Made by a program: the position numbers and the translations under genes
Shown here: in pieces, positions 40,034 to 49,625 of the stretch
How positions within the stretch are numbered: the first letter of the stretch is position 1
How the letters are laid out: each line of letters opens with the position of its first letter
The notes under the pieces: generated by a model
Databases searched by the model: none
The model's input: the letters and a program-made list of their open reading frames with translations, nothing else
Told to the model about the DNA's origin: nothing
DNA from: Zophobihabitans entericus
GTDB taxonomy: Bacteria; Pseudomonadota; Gammaproteobacteria; Enterobacterales; Orbaceae
Reading direction: 5' to 3'
Assembly (NCBI RefSeq): GCF_011745665.1
Contig: NZ_CP050253.1
Span: 161,418-225,417, forward strand
Length of the DNA: 64,000 bases

Positions 40034-40413
40034 ACCTGACTCCGCAATATATAAGCAGACTATTTTTCACTTTTTGTCTGCATGGATTAATCATATAGGG
40101 CGTGAATTTTACGAAAAATTAAATAGACTTGCAAGCAATGTTTACGAAAAGATCAGAAAATAAATAAAAAGATCACTTATTAAGATATTTTTTTGATTCT
40201 CAGTTATATTTATCTGGCAAAGACGCATGTCTCCCATTTATGCCATTTTTTTGATCATAATTAAAATAATGCCTAAAAATAAATATTATTAGCGGACACG
40301 CGTCCTATCTTTAATAGTTATTATTTCCTATTCTATGCTTACATCATAGGTAGGTCATAATTATTTTTATTAATAATAAAAGAGATTCCAAACCTTAACT
40401 TGGGAATATCATT
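40034..40413. promoter_or_regulatory. Divergent control region between rplU and the Crp/Fnr-family gene
   Basis: A 380-base gene-free stretch. The rplU leader hairpin is at 40055-40081. Two short palindromes of the form GAC-N4-GTC occur at 40222-40231 (in AGACGCATGTCT) and 40295-40304 (in GGACACGCGTCC), 73 bases apart. A near-match to the FNR/Crp-type site, TTGATCATAATTAA, is at 40251-40264. These lie 110-190 bases before the regulator gene and could be its operators. No open frame of coding quality is seen on either strand. Confidence 0.5.
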
Positions 40414-41091
40414 ATGATAAAGAAAGAAAATAATCATTGGCTGCTTATTCTGGACAAACTGGAAAGTGAGTCTGAGCTTTTCGAACTGGTAAAACGTTGC
40501 CCTTTAGAAGTGATGCAACACTGGAAAGTAAATTATTTCAGTAAAGGTACCGTGATTTTTGAACAGAATAAAATCTATGATGAATTTAACATTGTTATTG
40601 ACGGTAAAATAAATGTGTATGTGCAATCTGCTGATGACAGAAAGTATCTGCAAGCACAATACCAAACTGGCGATATTATTGGTGAATTAGAGATTTTTGA
40701 GCGTAAACCTTATGTTAGTACAGTCGAAGCAGCTGATGATTTGACTTTATTAAACATATCACGGGAACATTTCCTGCGTTGGATTGAGCTTGATAGTCAC
40801 TTTAATCGACAACTTCTTTTAAAGTTTAGCCAACAATATTACCAGCTCGCTAAAAAAGCAGCCGAAGACAGTTTATATAGCTTACAACAAAGAGTATGCC
40901 AATACTTACTACAAGAAATGAAGCTTTCTAAACAGTCAACAATCTTTGTTAATAAGAAAAATCTCAGCGATCAATATGCTGTGACAATACGCAGCATCAA
41001 CCGTGTCTTACAACAATTAAAAGAATCAGGGGCAATTGGGATCAACGGGGATAAAGTAACTATTATTAATCAACACAGACTAGAAGAATAA
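40414..41091 (+). CDS. Crp/Fnr-family transcriptional regulator
   Basis: 225 residues. The N-terminal cNMP-binding-like beta-barrel (about 30-140) includes FSKGTVIFEQNKIYDEFNIVIDGKI and YQTGDIIGELEIFERKPYVSTVEA. A dimer helix follows, then a winged helix (about 165-220) with LSDQYAVTIRSINRVLQQLKESGAI as the recognition region. The N-terminal cysteine cluster of Fnr is absent, and the cAMP pocket residues of Crp are not clearly kept, so the ligand is unknown. It resembles YeiL, which lies beside nucleoside genes in E. coli. The next three genes handle nucleosides and NAD precursors, suggesting local control. Confidence 0.85.
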   Translation: MIKKENNHWLLILDKLESESELFELVKRCPLEVMQHWKVNYFSKGTVIFEQNKIYDEFNIVIDGKINVYVQSADDRKYLQAQYQTGDIIGELEIFERKPYVSTVEAADDLTLLNISREHFLRWIELDSHFNRQLLLKFSQQYYQLAKKAAEDSLYSLQQRVCQYLLQEMKLSKQSTIFVNKKNLSDQYAVTIRSINRVLQQLKESGAIGINGDKVTIINQHRLEE

Positions 41092-41165
41092 GAAAACTCA
41101 CAATAAGAAGAAGAAAGTCTATGTTGATTAAATTACTTCTTGGTAATACATCATAGGAAACAATT

Positions 41166-41918
41166 ATGAACAACGTACAACCTCACATCTTATTAAGTGA
41201 TACGATGACTGCGGCAAAATATGTACTTTTGCCTGGTGATCATAAGCGTCTGGATAGTGTTGTGCCTTATTTAGAAAATGTTGAGCATCTTACTTTTAAT
41301 CGTGAATTTCGCTCTTTACGCGGTTGGTATCACGGTATTGAAGTTCTGGTTGTATCAACCGGAATCGGTGGTCCTTCAACAGCAATAGCCTTACATGAGT
41401 TATACAATATTGGCGTCAGAAATGCGATTCGTATCGGTAGCTGCGGTGCATTACAACCCTCTTTACAACTGGGCGACTTAGTTTTAGCATGTGGAGCTGT
41501 GCGCGATGAGGGAACATCAAAGACCTACATGGATATCCAATATCCTGCCGTTCCTTGTCCTGAACTACTCCATCATCTAAGAAGCAATAGTAAAAAGAAT
41601 AATTTTTCTTCTGTTACTGGCATTGTTCGTAGCCACGATAGTTTTTATACCACTAAAGAAGATAAAATTTGTGATTATTGGTCTGCTCATGGGGTACTGG
41701 CTGCAGATATGGAAACCGCGCCACTATTTGTCATTGGGCAAATGCTTGGCATGCGCACTGCTTCCATTTTAAATGTTGTGGTACGTTATCAGGAAAAAGT
41801 TGAAGAAGGTATTAGTAACTACGTCGATCAACAAAATAGCTGCCTGCAAGGCGAAAAAAATGAAATTATATTGGCATTAGACTCTATTTTGTCTGATTCA
41901 AAATCAACCACCAAATAA
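41166..41918 (+). CDS. Nucleoside phosphorylase (uridine phosphorylase family)
   Basis: 250 residues of the PNP/UDP family, which split nucleosides with phosphate into base and ribose-1-phosphate. Visible blocks are VLLPGDHKRLDSV (phosphate-binding), VVSTGIGGPSTAIALHEL, AIRIGSCGALQPSLQLGDLVLA, and ADMETAPLFVIG with the ribose-binding Glu. It is nearest to Udp in layout. The purine/pyrimidine preference is not resolved, and the pnuC neighbour raises nicotinamide riboside as a possible substrate. AGGAAACAATT precedes the ATG; pnuC starts 24 bases after the stop. Confidence 0.88.
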   Translation: MNNVQPHILLSDTMTAAKYVLLPGDHKRLDSVVPYLENVEHLTFNREFRSLRGWYHGIEVLVVSTGIGGPSTAIALHELYNIGVRNAIRIGSCGALQPSLQLGDLVLACGAVRDEGTSKTYMDIQYPAVPCPELLHHLRSNSKKNNFSSVTGIVRSHDSFYTTKEDKICDYWSAHGVLAADMETAPLFVIGQMLGMRTASILNVVVRYQEKVEEGISNYVDQQNSCLQGEKNEIILALDSILSDSKSTTK

Positions 41919-41942
41919 ACTCTCTTTTAAGAGGAATATGAA

Positions 41943-42677
41943 ATGATAGATTTACTAAGTACAAGCAATATTTTAGTCCATATACCGGTTGGTTCTGGTG
42001 GCTATGACCTGTCTTATATCGAAGCCATTGGTACTATCTGTGGGTTATTATGTATTTATTTAGCAAGTATCGAAAAAACCATTAACTATTTATTTGGTTT
42101 ACTTAACGTTAGTTTATTCGCCATTATTTTCTTCCAAATCAATTTATACGCTAGCTTAATGCTACAAGTTTTCTTCTTTATTGCTAATATCTATGGCTGG
42201 TATGCATGGACCCGAGTGAAAGAAGGTACCCAAGAAGTTGAACTAAAAACTCGCTGGATGTCAGCTCCTAAACTAATTACTACCATCATTATCTGTGCAG
42301 TATTCATTGGTCTGTTAACTGTTTACATCGATCCGGTATTTAAAGTATTAACCGATATCGTCGTAAATGGCTTAAATGCGGTTGGCTTTAACATCACTAT
42401 GCCTGAACTTGAGCCTGATGCTTATCCATTCTGGGACTCAACAATGATGGTTCTTTCTATTGTGGCACAAATTCTGATGACACGTAAATATGTTGAGAAC
42501 TGGATCATTTGGGTTATCATTAATCTGATCTCAATTGTTATCTTCTCTCTACAAGGTGTTTACGCGATGGCAATTGAATATGCAATCCTGACATTCATCG
42601 CTCTAAATGGTGTTAAGATGTGGCAAAAATCAGCTAAAGAAAATGGCTCTAAACCACTTTCTTCAATAAATAGCTAA
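41943..42677 (+). CDS. pnuC: Nicotinamide riboside transporter PnuC
   Basis: A 244-residue inner-membrane facilitator with about seven helices that takes up nicotinamide riboside for NAD synthesis. The family signatures are YIEAIGTICGLLCIYLAS, the tryptophan motif NIYGWYAWTR, and MTRKYVENWIIWVIINL. In known systems trapping depends on phosphorylation by NadR, which is not in this window. AAGAGGAATATGAA precedes the ATG. A hairpin terminator follows and separates it from ushA, so ushA may have partial independence. Confidence 0.94.
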   Translation: MIDLLSTSNILVHIPVGSGGYDLSYIEAIGTICGLLCIYLASIEKTINYLFGLLNVSLFAIIFFQINLYASLMLQVFFFIANIYGWYAWTRVKEGTQEVELKTRWMSAPKLITTIIICAVFIGLLTVYIDPVFKVLTDIVVNGLNAVGFNITMPELEPDAYPFWDSTMMVLSIVAQILMTRKYVENWIIWVIINLISIVIFSLQGVYAMAIEYAILTFIALNGVKMWQKSAKENGSKPLSSINS

Positions 42678-42698
42678 GAATTAATTAAGTATGAGTCA

Positions 42699-42725
42699 AA
42701 CCGGCAGATCACCTGCCGGTCTTCT
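42699..42725 (+). terminator. Hairpin between pnuC and ushA
   Basis: ACCGGCAG (42700-42707) and CTGCCGGT (42713-42720) form an 8-bp GC-rich stem with a 5-base loop, followed by CTTCTATAT. The U-tract is broken, so read-through into ushA is plausible. Confidence 0.7.
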
Positions 42726-42771
42726 ATATATAAACATAGATATATTTATTAACAAACAGAGGGCTTTTATT

Positions 42772-44430
42772 ATGGCAATTCGTTGGCGTAAACCTTGTTT
42801 AGGTTTAATCTCGACGCTTGTGATGTTAGTCTCAATGGGTACCCAGGCGTGGGAAAAAGACAAACTTTATCAAATCACTATTTTGCATACCAATGATCAT
42901 CACGGTCATTTCTGGCAAAGCGAGATCGGTGAATATGGCTTAGCAGCACAAAAAACCGTGATCGATAATATCCGTGAAGAAGTCAAAGCAAACGATGGCA
43001 TCTTATTTGTGCTCTCTGGTGGTGATATTAATACAGGTGTGCCTGAGTCAGATATTCAGGACGCTGAGCCTGATTTTATGGGTATGAATCTGATAGGTTA
43101 TGACGCGATGGCTGTTGGTAACCACGAATTTGATAACGATATTTCAGTGATTCGTCAGCAACAAAAATGGGCGATCTTCCCGTTTTTATCAGCCAATATT
43201 TATGAAAAAAGTACCGGTATTCGGGTTTTTGAACCTTATGCACTATTTAACCAACAAGATATTAAATTCGCGATTATCGGTTTAACCACTGAAGATACAC
43301 CAGTTATCAGTGATATTAAATATACACAAGATTTCGACTTCCGTTTACCTGCGCCTGAAGCAAAAAATGTGATTGAAGACTTACGTCAGACTCAAGCGCC
43401 AGATATCACTATTGCGGTTACCCATATGGGACATTACGATAATGGTGAACACGGTTCGAATGCACCAGGTGACGTAGAACTGGCTCGTACATTACCAGCA
43501 GGTTATCTTAATATGATCATCGGTGGGCATTCACAAGATCCGGTCTGTATGGTTGCTGAAAACGTGAAAGATGCCAACTATGTTCCGGGTACTGAGTGTA
43601 AACCTGACCAACAAAATGGAACATGGATTATGCAAGCTCATGAATGGGGTAAATACGTTGGCCGTGCTGACTTTACTTTCATCAATGGCGAGCTAACACT
43701 TAACAGCTATAAACTAGTTCCAATCAATCTGATGAAAGAAGTTCAGGATGAAAATGGTGTAGGTAAACTACAATACTATACTGAACAAATTTCACAAAAT
43801 CAGGATATGCTTGAACTCCTGACTCCATATCAGGAAAAAGGAAAAGAGAAGTTACTTATCGTTGTAGGTAGTATTGACGGACGCTTTGAAGGTGAGCGCA
43901 GTAAAGTTCGTTCTGAACAAACTAACTTAGGTGAACTAATTCTTGCTTCTCATATCGAAAGAACTAATGCTGATGTTGGTATTGTGACCGGTGGTATGAT
44001 TCGTGATTCATTAATCGAAGGTAACATTACTTATCGTGATATTTTACGTGTTCAACCATTTGCTAATACTGTCGTTTATGCCGATATGAAAGGTAGTGAA
44101 CTATTTGATTATTTAACCGTTGCTGCAAACAAATCAAAAGGTTCTGGTGCCTATGCCCAGTTTGCTAATGTCAGTTTAGTCGCTGACGGACAAAATATTA
44201 GTGATGTTAAAATCAAAGGTGAGCCACTTGATCTAAATAAAACTTACCGCTTAGTAACACAAAACTTTATCGGTTTAGGCGGTGATGGTTATCCAGCGAT
44301 CAATACTCTTTCAACTTATGTTGACACCGGCTTTATGGAAGCAGATGTCATCAAACAATACTTTGAAAAACATTCGCCAATTAAAGTAAGTGATTTTGAG
44401 CCAAAAGGTGAAATCATCTATACCGAATAA
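42772..44430 (+). CDS. ushA: Periplasmic 5'-nucleotidase/UDP-sugar hydrolase UshA
   Basis: Hydrolyses nucleotides and UDP-sugars in the periplasm; related enzymes (NadN of H. influenzae) cleave NAD. 552 residues, near E. coli UshA (550), with very high apparent similarity. A signal peptide ends near TQAW (about residue 27). The metallophosphatase blocks are HTNDHHGHF, GGDINTGVPES, GNHEFDND, THMGHYDNGEHGSN and GGHSQDP. The C-terminal nucleotide-binding domain ends with NFIGLGGDGYP. The frame opens at 42691, but the ATG at 42772 has AGAGGG upstream and starts the signal peptide. It could supply nucleosides and nicotinamide riboside to the upstream genes. Confidence 0.95.
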   Translation: MAIRWRKPCLGLISTLVMLVSMGTQAWEKDKLYQITILHTNDHHGHFWQSEIGEYGLAAQKTVIDNIREEVKANDGILFVLSGGDINTGVPESDIQDAEPDFMGMNLIGYDAMAVGNHEFDNDISVIRQQQKWAIFPFLSANIYEKSTGIRVFEPYALFNQQDIKFAIIGLTTEDTPVISDIKYTQDFDFRLPAPEAKNVIEDLRQTQAPDITIAVTHMGHYDNGEHGSNAPGDVELARTLPAGYLNMIIGGHSQDPVCMVAENVKDANYVPGTECKPDQQNGTWIMQAHEWGKYVGRADFTFINGELTLNSYKLVPINLMKEVQDENGVGKLQYYTEQISQNQDMLELLTPYQEKGKEKLLIVVGSIDGRFEGERSKVRSEQTNLGELILASHIERTNADVGIVTGGMIRDSLIEGNITYRDILRVQPFANTVVYADMKGSELFDYLTVAANKSKGSGAYAQFANVSLVADGQNISDVKIKGEPLDLNKTYRLVTQNFIGLGGDGYPAINTLSTYVDTGFMEADVIKQYFEKHSPIKVSDFEPKGEIIYTE

Positions 44431-44458
44431 CAATAATAAAAATGAACCATCATATTGA

Positions 44459-44482
44459 GGGCCAGTAATCTGGCCTTTTTTA
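44459..44482 (+). terminator. Rho-independent terminator after ushA
   Basis: GGCCAG (44460-44465) and CTGGCC (44470-44475) form a GC-rich stem with a TAAT loop, followed by TTTTTT. Confidence 0.92.
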
Positions 44483-44545
44483 TTTCTACCTGACCTAAAT
44501 TCCGTTAAAATAACTGCTGATAATTGTTGTTACTGGAAAGTATGC

Positions 44546-46357
44546 ATGAACAAAAAAGCCGCTTCTTCTGTTTCTATCGTCAATCGGCTCACCTTATTAG
44601 TGTTGCTGCTGGGCGCTATCGCCTTGGCTGCGCTATTTATTTCTGCTCGTATCGCTAACGAGACTAAAGGCAGTGCATACATGATCAATCAGCTGGGCTT
44701 GCTCAGAATGAAAAGTTATCAATTGCTCTCTCTGGTACCTTTAAAGCCTGATGATTATCACTATATTTCACTTTTTACCGATATTCCGCTTGAGACAGAA
44801 TATCAAGAGTTACTCAGTCGTTATGAACTAATGGACGACTTTAATCAATTACAATCAGAGTGGCGTAATCAACTGGCTACTAAGATTCAAAACGCGACCA
44901 GTATCACAGAAGTCAGGAGTGAAATCGTCAGCTTCGTCGCACAAGTTGATCGTCTGGTACATGCTATTGACCAAAAAACCGAACAGCAGATCGAAACCAT
45001 CCGACAGGTACAAATTGGTTTCATTATTTTTATCGTGTTATTTTTAATCGCGCTGCTTTACTATTTAAGACAGCACCTGCTTAGCCCATTAAAACATTTG
45101 ATGTATCTGGCTGAGTCGATCACAAAGCACGATTTTAAGTCTCGTTTTCAAATTACTCATAAAAGACAAGATGAGTTTGATTCACTGGGACAAGCCTTCA
45201 ACCGTATGTCAGACGAAATTGAGTCACAATACTCTCTTTTAGAACAACGAGTTAATGAGAAAACCAATGAACTACAAACTAAAAATGATATTGTAACGTT
45301 CTTATATCGTTCTATTCAGCAGCTACATACTCAACAGCCTATCTGTGAACGTTTTTTAGTAATTCTGCAAAACCTGGAACAACTGACACCACTAAGCCGT
45401 TTTCAGATTCGTTTTTACGAATCTAATGATCCTGAGGAATATCACTTAATCCGCTATGACCAGGATAAGAAAGAATCTTACTGTCAAAATCAACATTGTT
45501 CTGCATGCTTAATTCACTCTAAACCCTTGCCTGAGAGAGTAATAAAACGCAGCTGGTATCTACAGGATAATGACGAAAAATATGGCTTAGTCACAGCTCT
45601 ACAACCAGAAGAAATGTCATTAAGTGAAGAACAAGAGCAGCTAATAACCACTGTTATCGAACAGATGACAATGACTCTCATGCTTGAACGTCAAACTGAA
45701 TACCAAACACAGTTGCTACTGATGAAAGAACGCTCGGCTATCGCCAGAGAGCTACATGACTCCATTGCTCAGTCCCTTTCCTGTTTAAAAATAAATATTA
45801 GCTGCCTGCAAATGCAAAAAAGTGTTACTGATGAAGAAAGTGAACGTTTATTACAAACCATGCGTAAAGAGATCAATGTCGCTTATTCTCAATTGAGAGA
45901 ATTAATCACAACCTTCAGGTTAAAAGTAAATCGCACAGGCTTTTTGGCCAGTTTACAGGACATTATTCATGAGTTTAATCAAAAGCTGGGTTTTCAAATT
46001 AATCTGGATTATCAATTACCGTTACAAATTATTGATAGTCAGCATGCAATTCACTTACTACAGATTATCCGTGAAGCACTGAATAATATTTATAAACATG
46101 CCAAGGCCACTACAGTTAATATTAAATTTACAGTGCAAGATAACCACATTATGGCACTGACCATTCAGGATAACGGTACAGGGTTACCACAAAATTGGAA
46201 AAAAGATGATCACTATGGTTTAATCATCATGAAGGATAGAACCGAACTGCTACAGGGTTTCTTTAATATTGATAGCGCACCAAATAAAGGTACAACTATT
46301 ACTATTACCTTTAAAGAGCACCCTGAGCCAACCCTGATCCCGGTCAATCTTATTTAG
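44546..46357 (+). CDS. narX: Nitrate/nitrite sensor histidine kinase NarX/NarQ
   Basis: A membrane sensor that phosphorylates NarL-type regulators when nitrate or nitrite is bound. 603 residues (NarX 598). TM1 (about 14-34), a periplasmic helical bundle with the P-box YMINQLGLLRMKSYQLL carrying the nitrate-binding Arg54, TM2 (about 157-174), HAMP (about 175-230), a central module with a Cys cluster (CQNQHCSAC, about 313-321), then a HisKA_3 domain with His404 in RELHDSIAQS and an ATPase domain (NNIYKHAK; DNGTGLP). It fits both NarX and NarQ; the neighbouring response-regulator gene favours narX. narL follows after 8 bases. Confidence 0.92.
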   Translation: MNKKAASSVSIVNRLTLLVLLLGAIALAALFISARIANETKGSAYMINQLGLLRMKSYQLLSLVPLKPDDYHYISLFTDIPLETEYQELLSRYELMDDFNQLQSEWRNQLATKIQNATSITEVRSEIVSFVAQVDRLVHAIDQKTEQQIETIRQVQIGFIIFIVLFLIALLYYLRQHLLSPLKHLMYLAESITKHDFKSRFQITHKRQDEFDSLGQAFNRMSDEIESQYSLLEQRVNEKTNELQTKNDIVTFLYRSIQQLHTQQPICERFLVILQNLEQLTPLSRFQIRFYESNDPEEYHLIRYDQDKKESYCQNQHCSACLIHSKPLPERVIKRSWYLQDNDEKYGLVTALQPEEMSLSEEQEQLITTVIEQMTMTLMLERQTEYQTQLLLMKERSAIARELHDSIAQSLSCLKINISCLQMQKSVTDEESERLLQTMRKEINVAYSQLRELITTFRLKVNRTGFLASLQDIIHEFNQKLGFQINLDYQLPLQIIDSQHAIHLLQIIREALNNIYKHAKATTVNIKFTVQDNHIMALTIQDNGTGLPQNWKKDDHYGLIIMKDRTELLQGFFNIDSAPNKGTTITITFKEHPEPTLIPVNLI

Positions 46358-46365
46358 GACATAAC

Positions 46366-47013
46366 ATGGAACAATTAGAAACCACTATTTTGCTTATCGA
46401 CGACCACCCAATGCTACGTAATGGTGTTAAGCAGCTGATTAGTTCAGCCAGTCAGTTTCATGTGATTGGTGAGGCAGGGACAGGGCAAGAAGGCATTATT
46501 CAGGCAGAACAATTAGAACCGGATATCATTCTGCTGGACATTAATTTGCATGATATCAGTGGACTGGATGTTATTCTGGCATTAAGAGAAAAAAATATCA
46601 CCAGCCGCATTATTATGTTTACGGTGTCTGATGATAAGCAGGATATTATTACCGCACTTAAAAACGGCGCTGATGGCTACTTATTAAAAGATATGGAGCC
46701 GGAAGACTTCTTACTTTCACTACAAAAAGTCGCTGACGGAAAAGTGATGATGAATGAAACTATCTCACAAATCATCTTTAATCATATTCGTAATAAAGAA
46801 GACCAGGAAGACGCTCACGATCTAAACCTGTTAACACCAAGAGAGCAGGAAATTTTTGATTTACTGACACAAGGCCTCTCCAATAAACTCATTGGTCGTC
46901 AGTTAAATATTATGGATAGTACTGTCAAAGTACATGTGAAAAGTTTATTGAAAAAATTAAACTTTAAATCACGTATGGAAATTACGGTCTGGTACTTACA
47001 AAATAAGAACTAA
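46366..47013 (+). CDS. narL: Nitrate/nitrite response regulator NarL/NarP
   Basis: 215 residues. The receiver domain has the acidic pair in LIDDHPML, the phosphoryl-accepting Asp58 in LLDINLHD, and Lys108 in GYLLKDM. The C-terminal LuxR-type helix-turn-helix (about 150-210) reads LTPREQEIFDLLTQG and DSTVKVHVKSLLKKL. It is cotranscribed with the sensor. NarL and NarP cannot be separated by eye. A NarP-type 7-2-7 site is present upstream of nirB in this window, a likely target. Confidence 0.92.
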   Translation: MEQLETTILLIDDHPMLRNGVKQLISSASQFHVIGEAGTGQEGIIQAEQLEPDIILLDINLHDISGLDVILALREKNITSRIIMFTVSDDKQDIITALKNGADGYLLKDMEPEDFLLSLQKVADGKVMMNETISQIIFNHIRNKEDQEDAHDLNLLTPREQEIFDLLTQGLSNKLIGRQLNIMDSTVKVHVKSLLKKLNFKSRMEITVWYLQNKN

Positions 47014-47020
47014 CCTATTC

Positions 47021-47059
47021 TAATTTGCTTTAGGAGAGGGTTCCGCCTAAAGCAAATTA
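47021..47059. terminator. Bidirectional terminator between narL and cysG
   Basis: TAATTTGCTTTAGG (47021-47034) pairs perfectly with CCTAAAGCAAATTA (47046-47059): a 14-bp stem, 11-base loop, T/A-rich flanks on both sides. Confidence 0.88.
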
Positions 47060-47086
47060 AAACAAGTTATTTATCTTCAAAAACGA

Positions 47087-48454
47087 CTATGAAAACCAGT
47101 TCAGTTTCTCTCTTAAACTTACAACAGAACCAATAATCATCAAACTTGGACTATTTGCCTGTTTTGCCAGTATCGATAGCTCACTAAGTATCCCGGAAAC
47201 CACTTTCTGATTAACCGAGGTGCCTTGCTCAACTATCGCGACGGGTACATCAGCAGGCATACCGCGTTTGATTAATTCTTGCTGAATAGTGCCCGCCTGA
47301 GAAAGTCCCATATAAAATACCAGCGTTTGCCTTTCACCGGCCAGACTGTCCCAATCCAGTTCTGTGCCATCTTTCACATGACCGGTCACCAATCTGACAC
47401 TGTGGGCATAATCACGATGTGTCAACGGAATACCGCTATAAGCAGAACAGCCTGATGCAGCAGTAATTCCGGGTACCACCGAGAAAGGAATATCGGCATT
47501 ATAGAGCGTTTCCAGTTCTTCACCGCCACGGCCAAAAATAAACGGATCACCACCTTTTAAACGTACCACGCGTTTACCTTTTTTAGCCTGTTCCAGCAAA
47601 ATCTGATTAATCTGTTCCTGCGGAACACAGTGATAACCGGCACGTTTACCGACAAAAATACGTTCAGCATCCCGTCTGACCAGATTCATAATATCGTCAG
47701 AAACTAAGCGATCATAAACCACAATATCTGCCTGCTGAATCTGTTGCAGCCCCTTCAATGTTAAAAGACCCGCATCTCCTGGACCTGCACCGACTAAAAC
47801 CACTTCGCCACGAGCATCTAAAGGTTGTTCAAACAGGTTTTCAGTCAGTTGTTCCACCTGATCAGCATCTTTATTTGCCAACGCCTGCGCTAATCTGTCC
47901 TGAATAAAAAGCTTTTCCCAAAAACGTCTGCGCTCAGTCACAGTCGAATAAAACTGCTTAACTTTTTGTCGTAGATGCCCGGCATATTCGGCTAACTTAC
48001 CCAAATGCTGGGGTAACGTTGCTTCCAGTTTCTCGCGTAGTAATCTGGCAAGAACCGGTGAACGACCACCAGAGGACACAGCAACAATAAGTGGTGAACG
48101 ATCAATAATTGACGGCATGATAAAACTGGCTTTCTCCGGCGCATCAACCACGTTACAAAATATGCGTCTTTGCTCTGCTGCCAGACTAACCTGCTTATTG
48201 ACTTCATCATCGTCTGTGGCTGCTATCACCAGCCACTGCTCATCAAGCAATTCAGGAGAAAAGCTCCCCTGAACCAGTGATAATTGTTTTAGATCGCCCC
48301 AGCACTGAAACTGTTCATGAAAATCCAGCGCATTAACAGTGATTTTAGCACCTGCTTCCATCAGTAAACGGGCTTTACGTACCGCTATTTCACCACCACC
48401 AACGAGCAGGCATGAGCGGTTTTGTAATTGACAGAAAATCGGTAAGTAATCCAT
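47087..48454 (-). CDS. cysG: Siroheme synthase CysG (trifunctional)
   Basis: Makes siroheme, the cofactor of NirB, from uroporphyrinogen III by two methylations, oxidation and iron insertion. 455 residues (E. coli 457). The N-terminal dehydrogenase/ferrochelatase part (about 1-200) has [16 protein letters not shown] and [16 protein letters not shown] with the conserved serine. The C-terminal methyltransferase has [15 protein letters not shown] and [16 protein letters not shown]. It follows nirC in the same order as E. coli nirBDC-cysG and so provides the cofactor with the enzyme. Confidence 0.97.
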   Translation of the reverse strand: MDYLPIFCQLQNRSCLLVGGGEIAVRKARLLMEAGAKITVNALDFHEQFQCWGDLKQLSLVQGSFSPELLDEQWLVIAATDDDEVNKQVSLAAEQRRIFCNVVDAPEKASFIMPSIIDRSPLIVAVSSGGRSPVLARLLREKLEATLPQHLGKLAEYAGHLRQKVKQFYSTVTERRRFWEKLFIQDRLAQALANKDADQVEQLTENLFEQPLDARGEVVLVGAGPGDAGLLTLKGLQQIQQADIVVYDRLVSDDIMNLVRRDAERIFVGKRAGYHCVPQEQINQILLEQAKKGKRVVRLKGGDPFIFGRGGEELETLYNADIPFSVVPGITAASGCSAYSGIPLTHRDYAHSVRLVTGHVKDGTELDWDSLAGERQTLVFYMGLSQAGTIQQELIKRGMPADVPVAIVEQGTSVNQKVVSGILSELSILAKQANSPSLMIIGSVVSLREKLNWFS

Positions 48455-48474
48455 CAGCTACCTCCAATTTTCAG

Positions 48475-49260
48475 TTACTTAGTCGAGGCAGGGAAAATAC
48501 GTTCAGCTTTTGGCGTTGCATACCAATAACCCAGTCCCATAAATACTGCTCCGGATACTAAGTTACCAATAGAAACCCAAAGTAAATTATGGCCAATACC
48601 TGCTAAAGTATAGCTTTCACTATGATTACCAAACCAAGATAAAGCAAATAGTGTCATGTTTGCCACGGAGTGCTCATAACCACTGGCAATAAAGGCAAGC
48701 AGACACCACCAGATAGCGATGAACTTAGCTGCACCTTCAACACGCACTGCCATCCAGATAGCCAGGCAAACTAGCCAGTTACATAAAATACCTTTAAAAA
48801 ATAGCATCATTGCTGGTTGAGTTGTTTTTGCCAGCGCTGCACTATGTACCAGACTGGTATCAAACGATAACAGGCTACTACCACCCCAATAATATAAAGC
48901 AGCAACAAAAATCGAACCAAGTAAATTACCCAGCCATGTTTGAGGCAGTACACACCACATTTGTGCATGAGTAATCGTTTTAGTTTTAATCCCGAAGGTT
49001 AAAAACATGGTATGGCCAGTAAAAAGCTCTGAACCGGCAATAATTACTAAAGTTAATGCAATACCAAAGGTTGCCCCCATAACCAGCGGACGAACAGAGG
49101 GATCAAGTAAGTTACCTAAAGTAAAAATTAAAATAATCCCCAGCCCGACATAAGCACCAGCCATAGCGGAACTTATCCAAAAACCAAACGGATTTTCTTT
49201 TGATAAACGAACGATACGTGCAGCGTTAGCTCCACATTTTTGAATTGTGTCTGTAAACAT
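48475..49260 (-). CDS. nirC: Nitrite transporter NirC
   Basis: A pentameric inner-membrane channel of the formate/nitrite transporter (FNT) family. 261 residues with six helices. Family features are SSAMAGAYVGLGIILIFTLG, the central GSELFTGHTMFLTFG and LGNLLGSIFVAALYYW, and ASGYEHSVANMTLFAL, which carries the conserved His of the pore. It imports nitrite for NirBD. It lies between nirD and cysG; GGAAGAGATATT precedes the ATG. Confidence 0.95.
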   Translation of the reverse strand: MFTDTIQKCGANAARIVRLSKENPFGFWISSAMAGAYVGLGIILIFTLGNLLDPSVRPLVMGATFGIALTLVIIAGSELFTGHTMFLTFGIKTKTITHAQMWCVLPQTWLGNLLGSIFVAALYYWGGSSLLSFDTSLVHSAALAKTTQPAMMLFFKGILCNWLVCLAIWMAVRVEGAAKFIAIWWCLLAFIASGYEHSVANMTLFALSWFGNHSESYTLAGIGHNLLWVSIGNLVSGAVFMGLGYWYATPKAERIFPASTK

Positions 49261-49284
49261 AATATCTCTTCCTTAAAAATGAAA

Positions 49285-49614
49285 TTAATTGGACTTAATC
49301 TGGACCGAACCATTCTCAACACGTACTTCATAAGAAGTCACAGAATGGCTTTGATCTTCAAGACAATATCCATCTTTAAGTCGGAACCGCTGTTTTTTCA
49401 GCGGACTGGCAACCCATAGTTCATTTTGATGCTCAGCAATCAGTCCTCGGGAAAGGACGCTTGCCTGAGCAAAAGGATCAATATTACTTATTGCATATAG
49501 TTGATCATCGCTACGCGGGCGGAAGATCGCAATATGTTTATCATCAACTAATGCACAAACCCCGGTTTGTGGCACAATGTCGTCAAGTTGACATACAGTT
49601 ACCCATTGAGTCAT
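49285..49614 (-). CDS. nirD: Nitrite reductase small subunit NirD
   Basis: 109 residues, partner of NirB in the NADH-dependent reduction of nitrite to ammonium in the cytosol. It has a Rieske-like beta fold (VTVCQLDDIVPQTGVCALV; IFRPRSDDQLYAISNIDPF) but, like E. coli NirD, lacks the Cys/His pairs for a [2Fe-2S] centre. It starts 11 bases after nirB and is cotranscribed with it. Confidence 0.95.
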   Translation of the reverse strand: MTQWVTVCQLDDIVPQTGVCALVDDKHIAIFRPRSDDQLYAISNIDPFAQASVLSRGLIAEHQNELWVASPLKKQRFRLKDGYCLEDQSHSVTSYEVRVENGSVQIKSN

Positions 49615-49625
49615 GACGGTATCTC

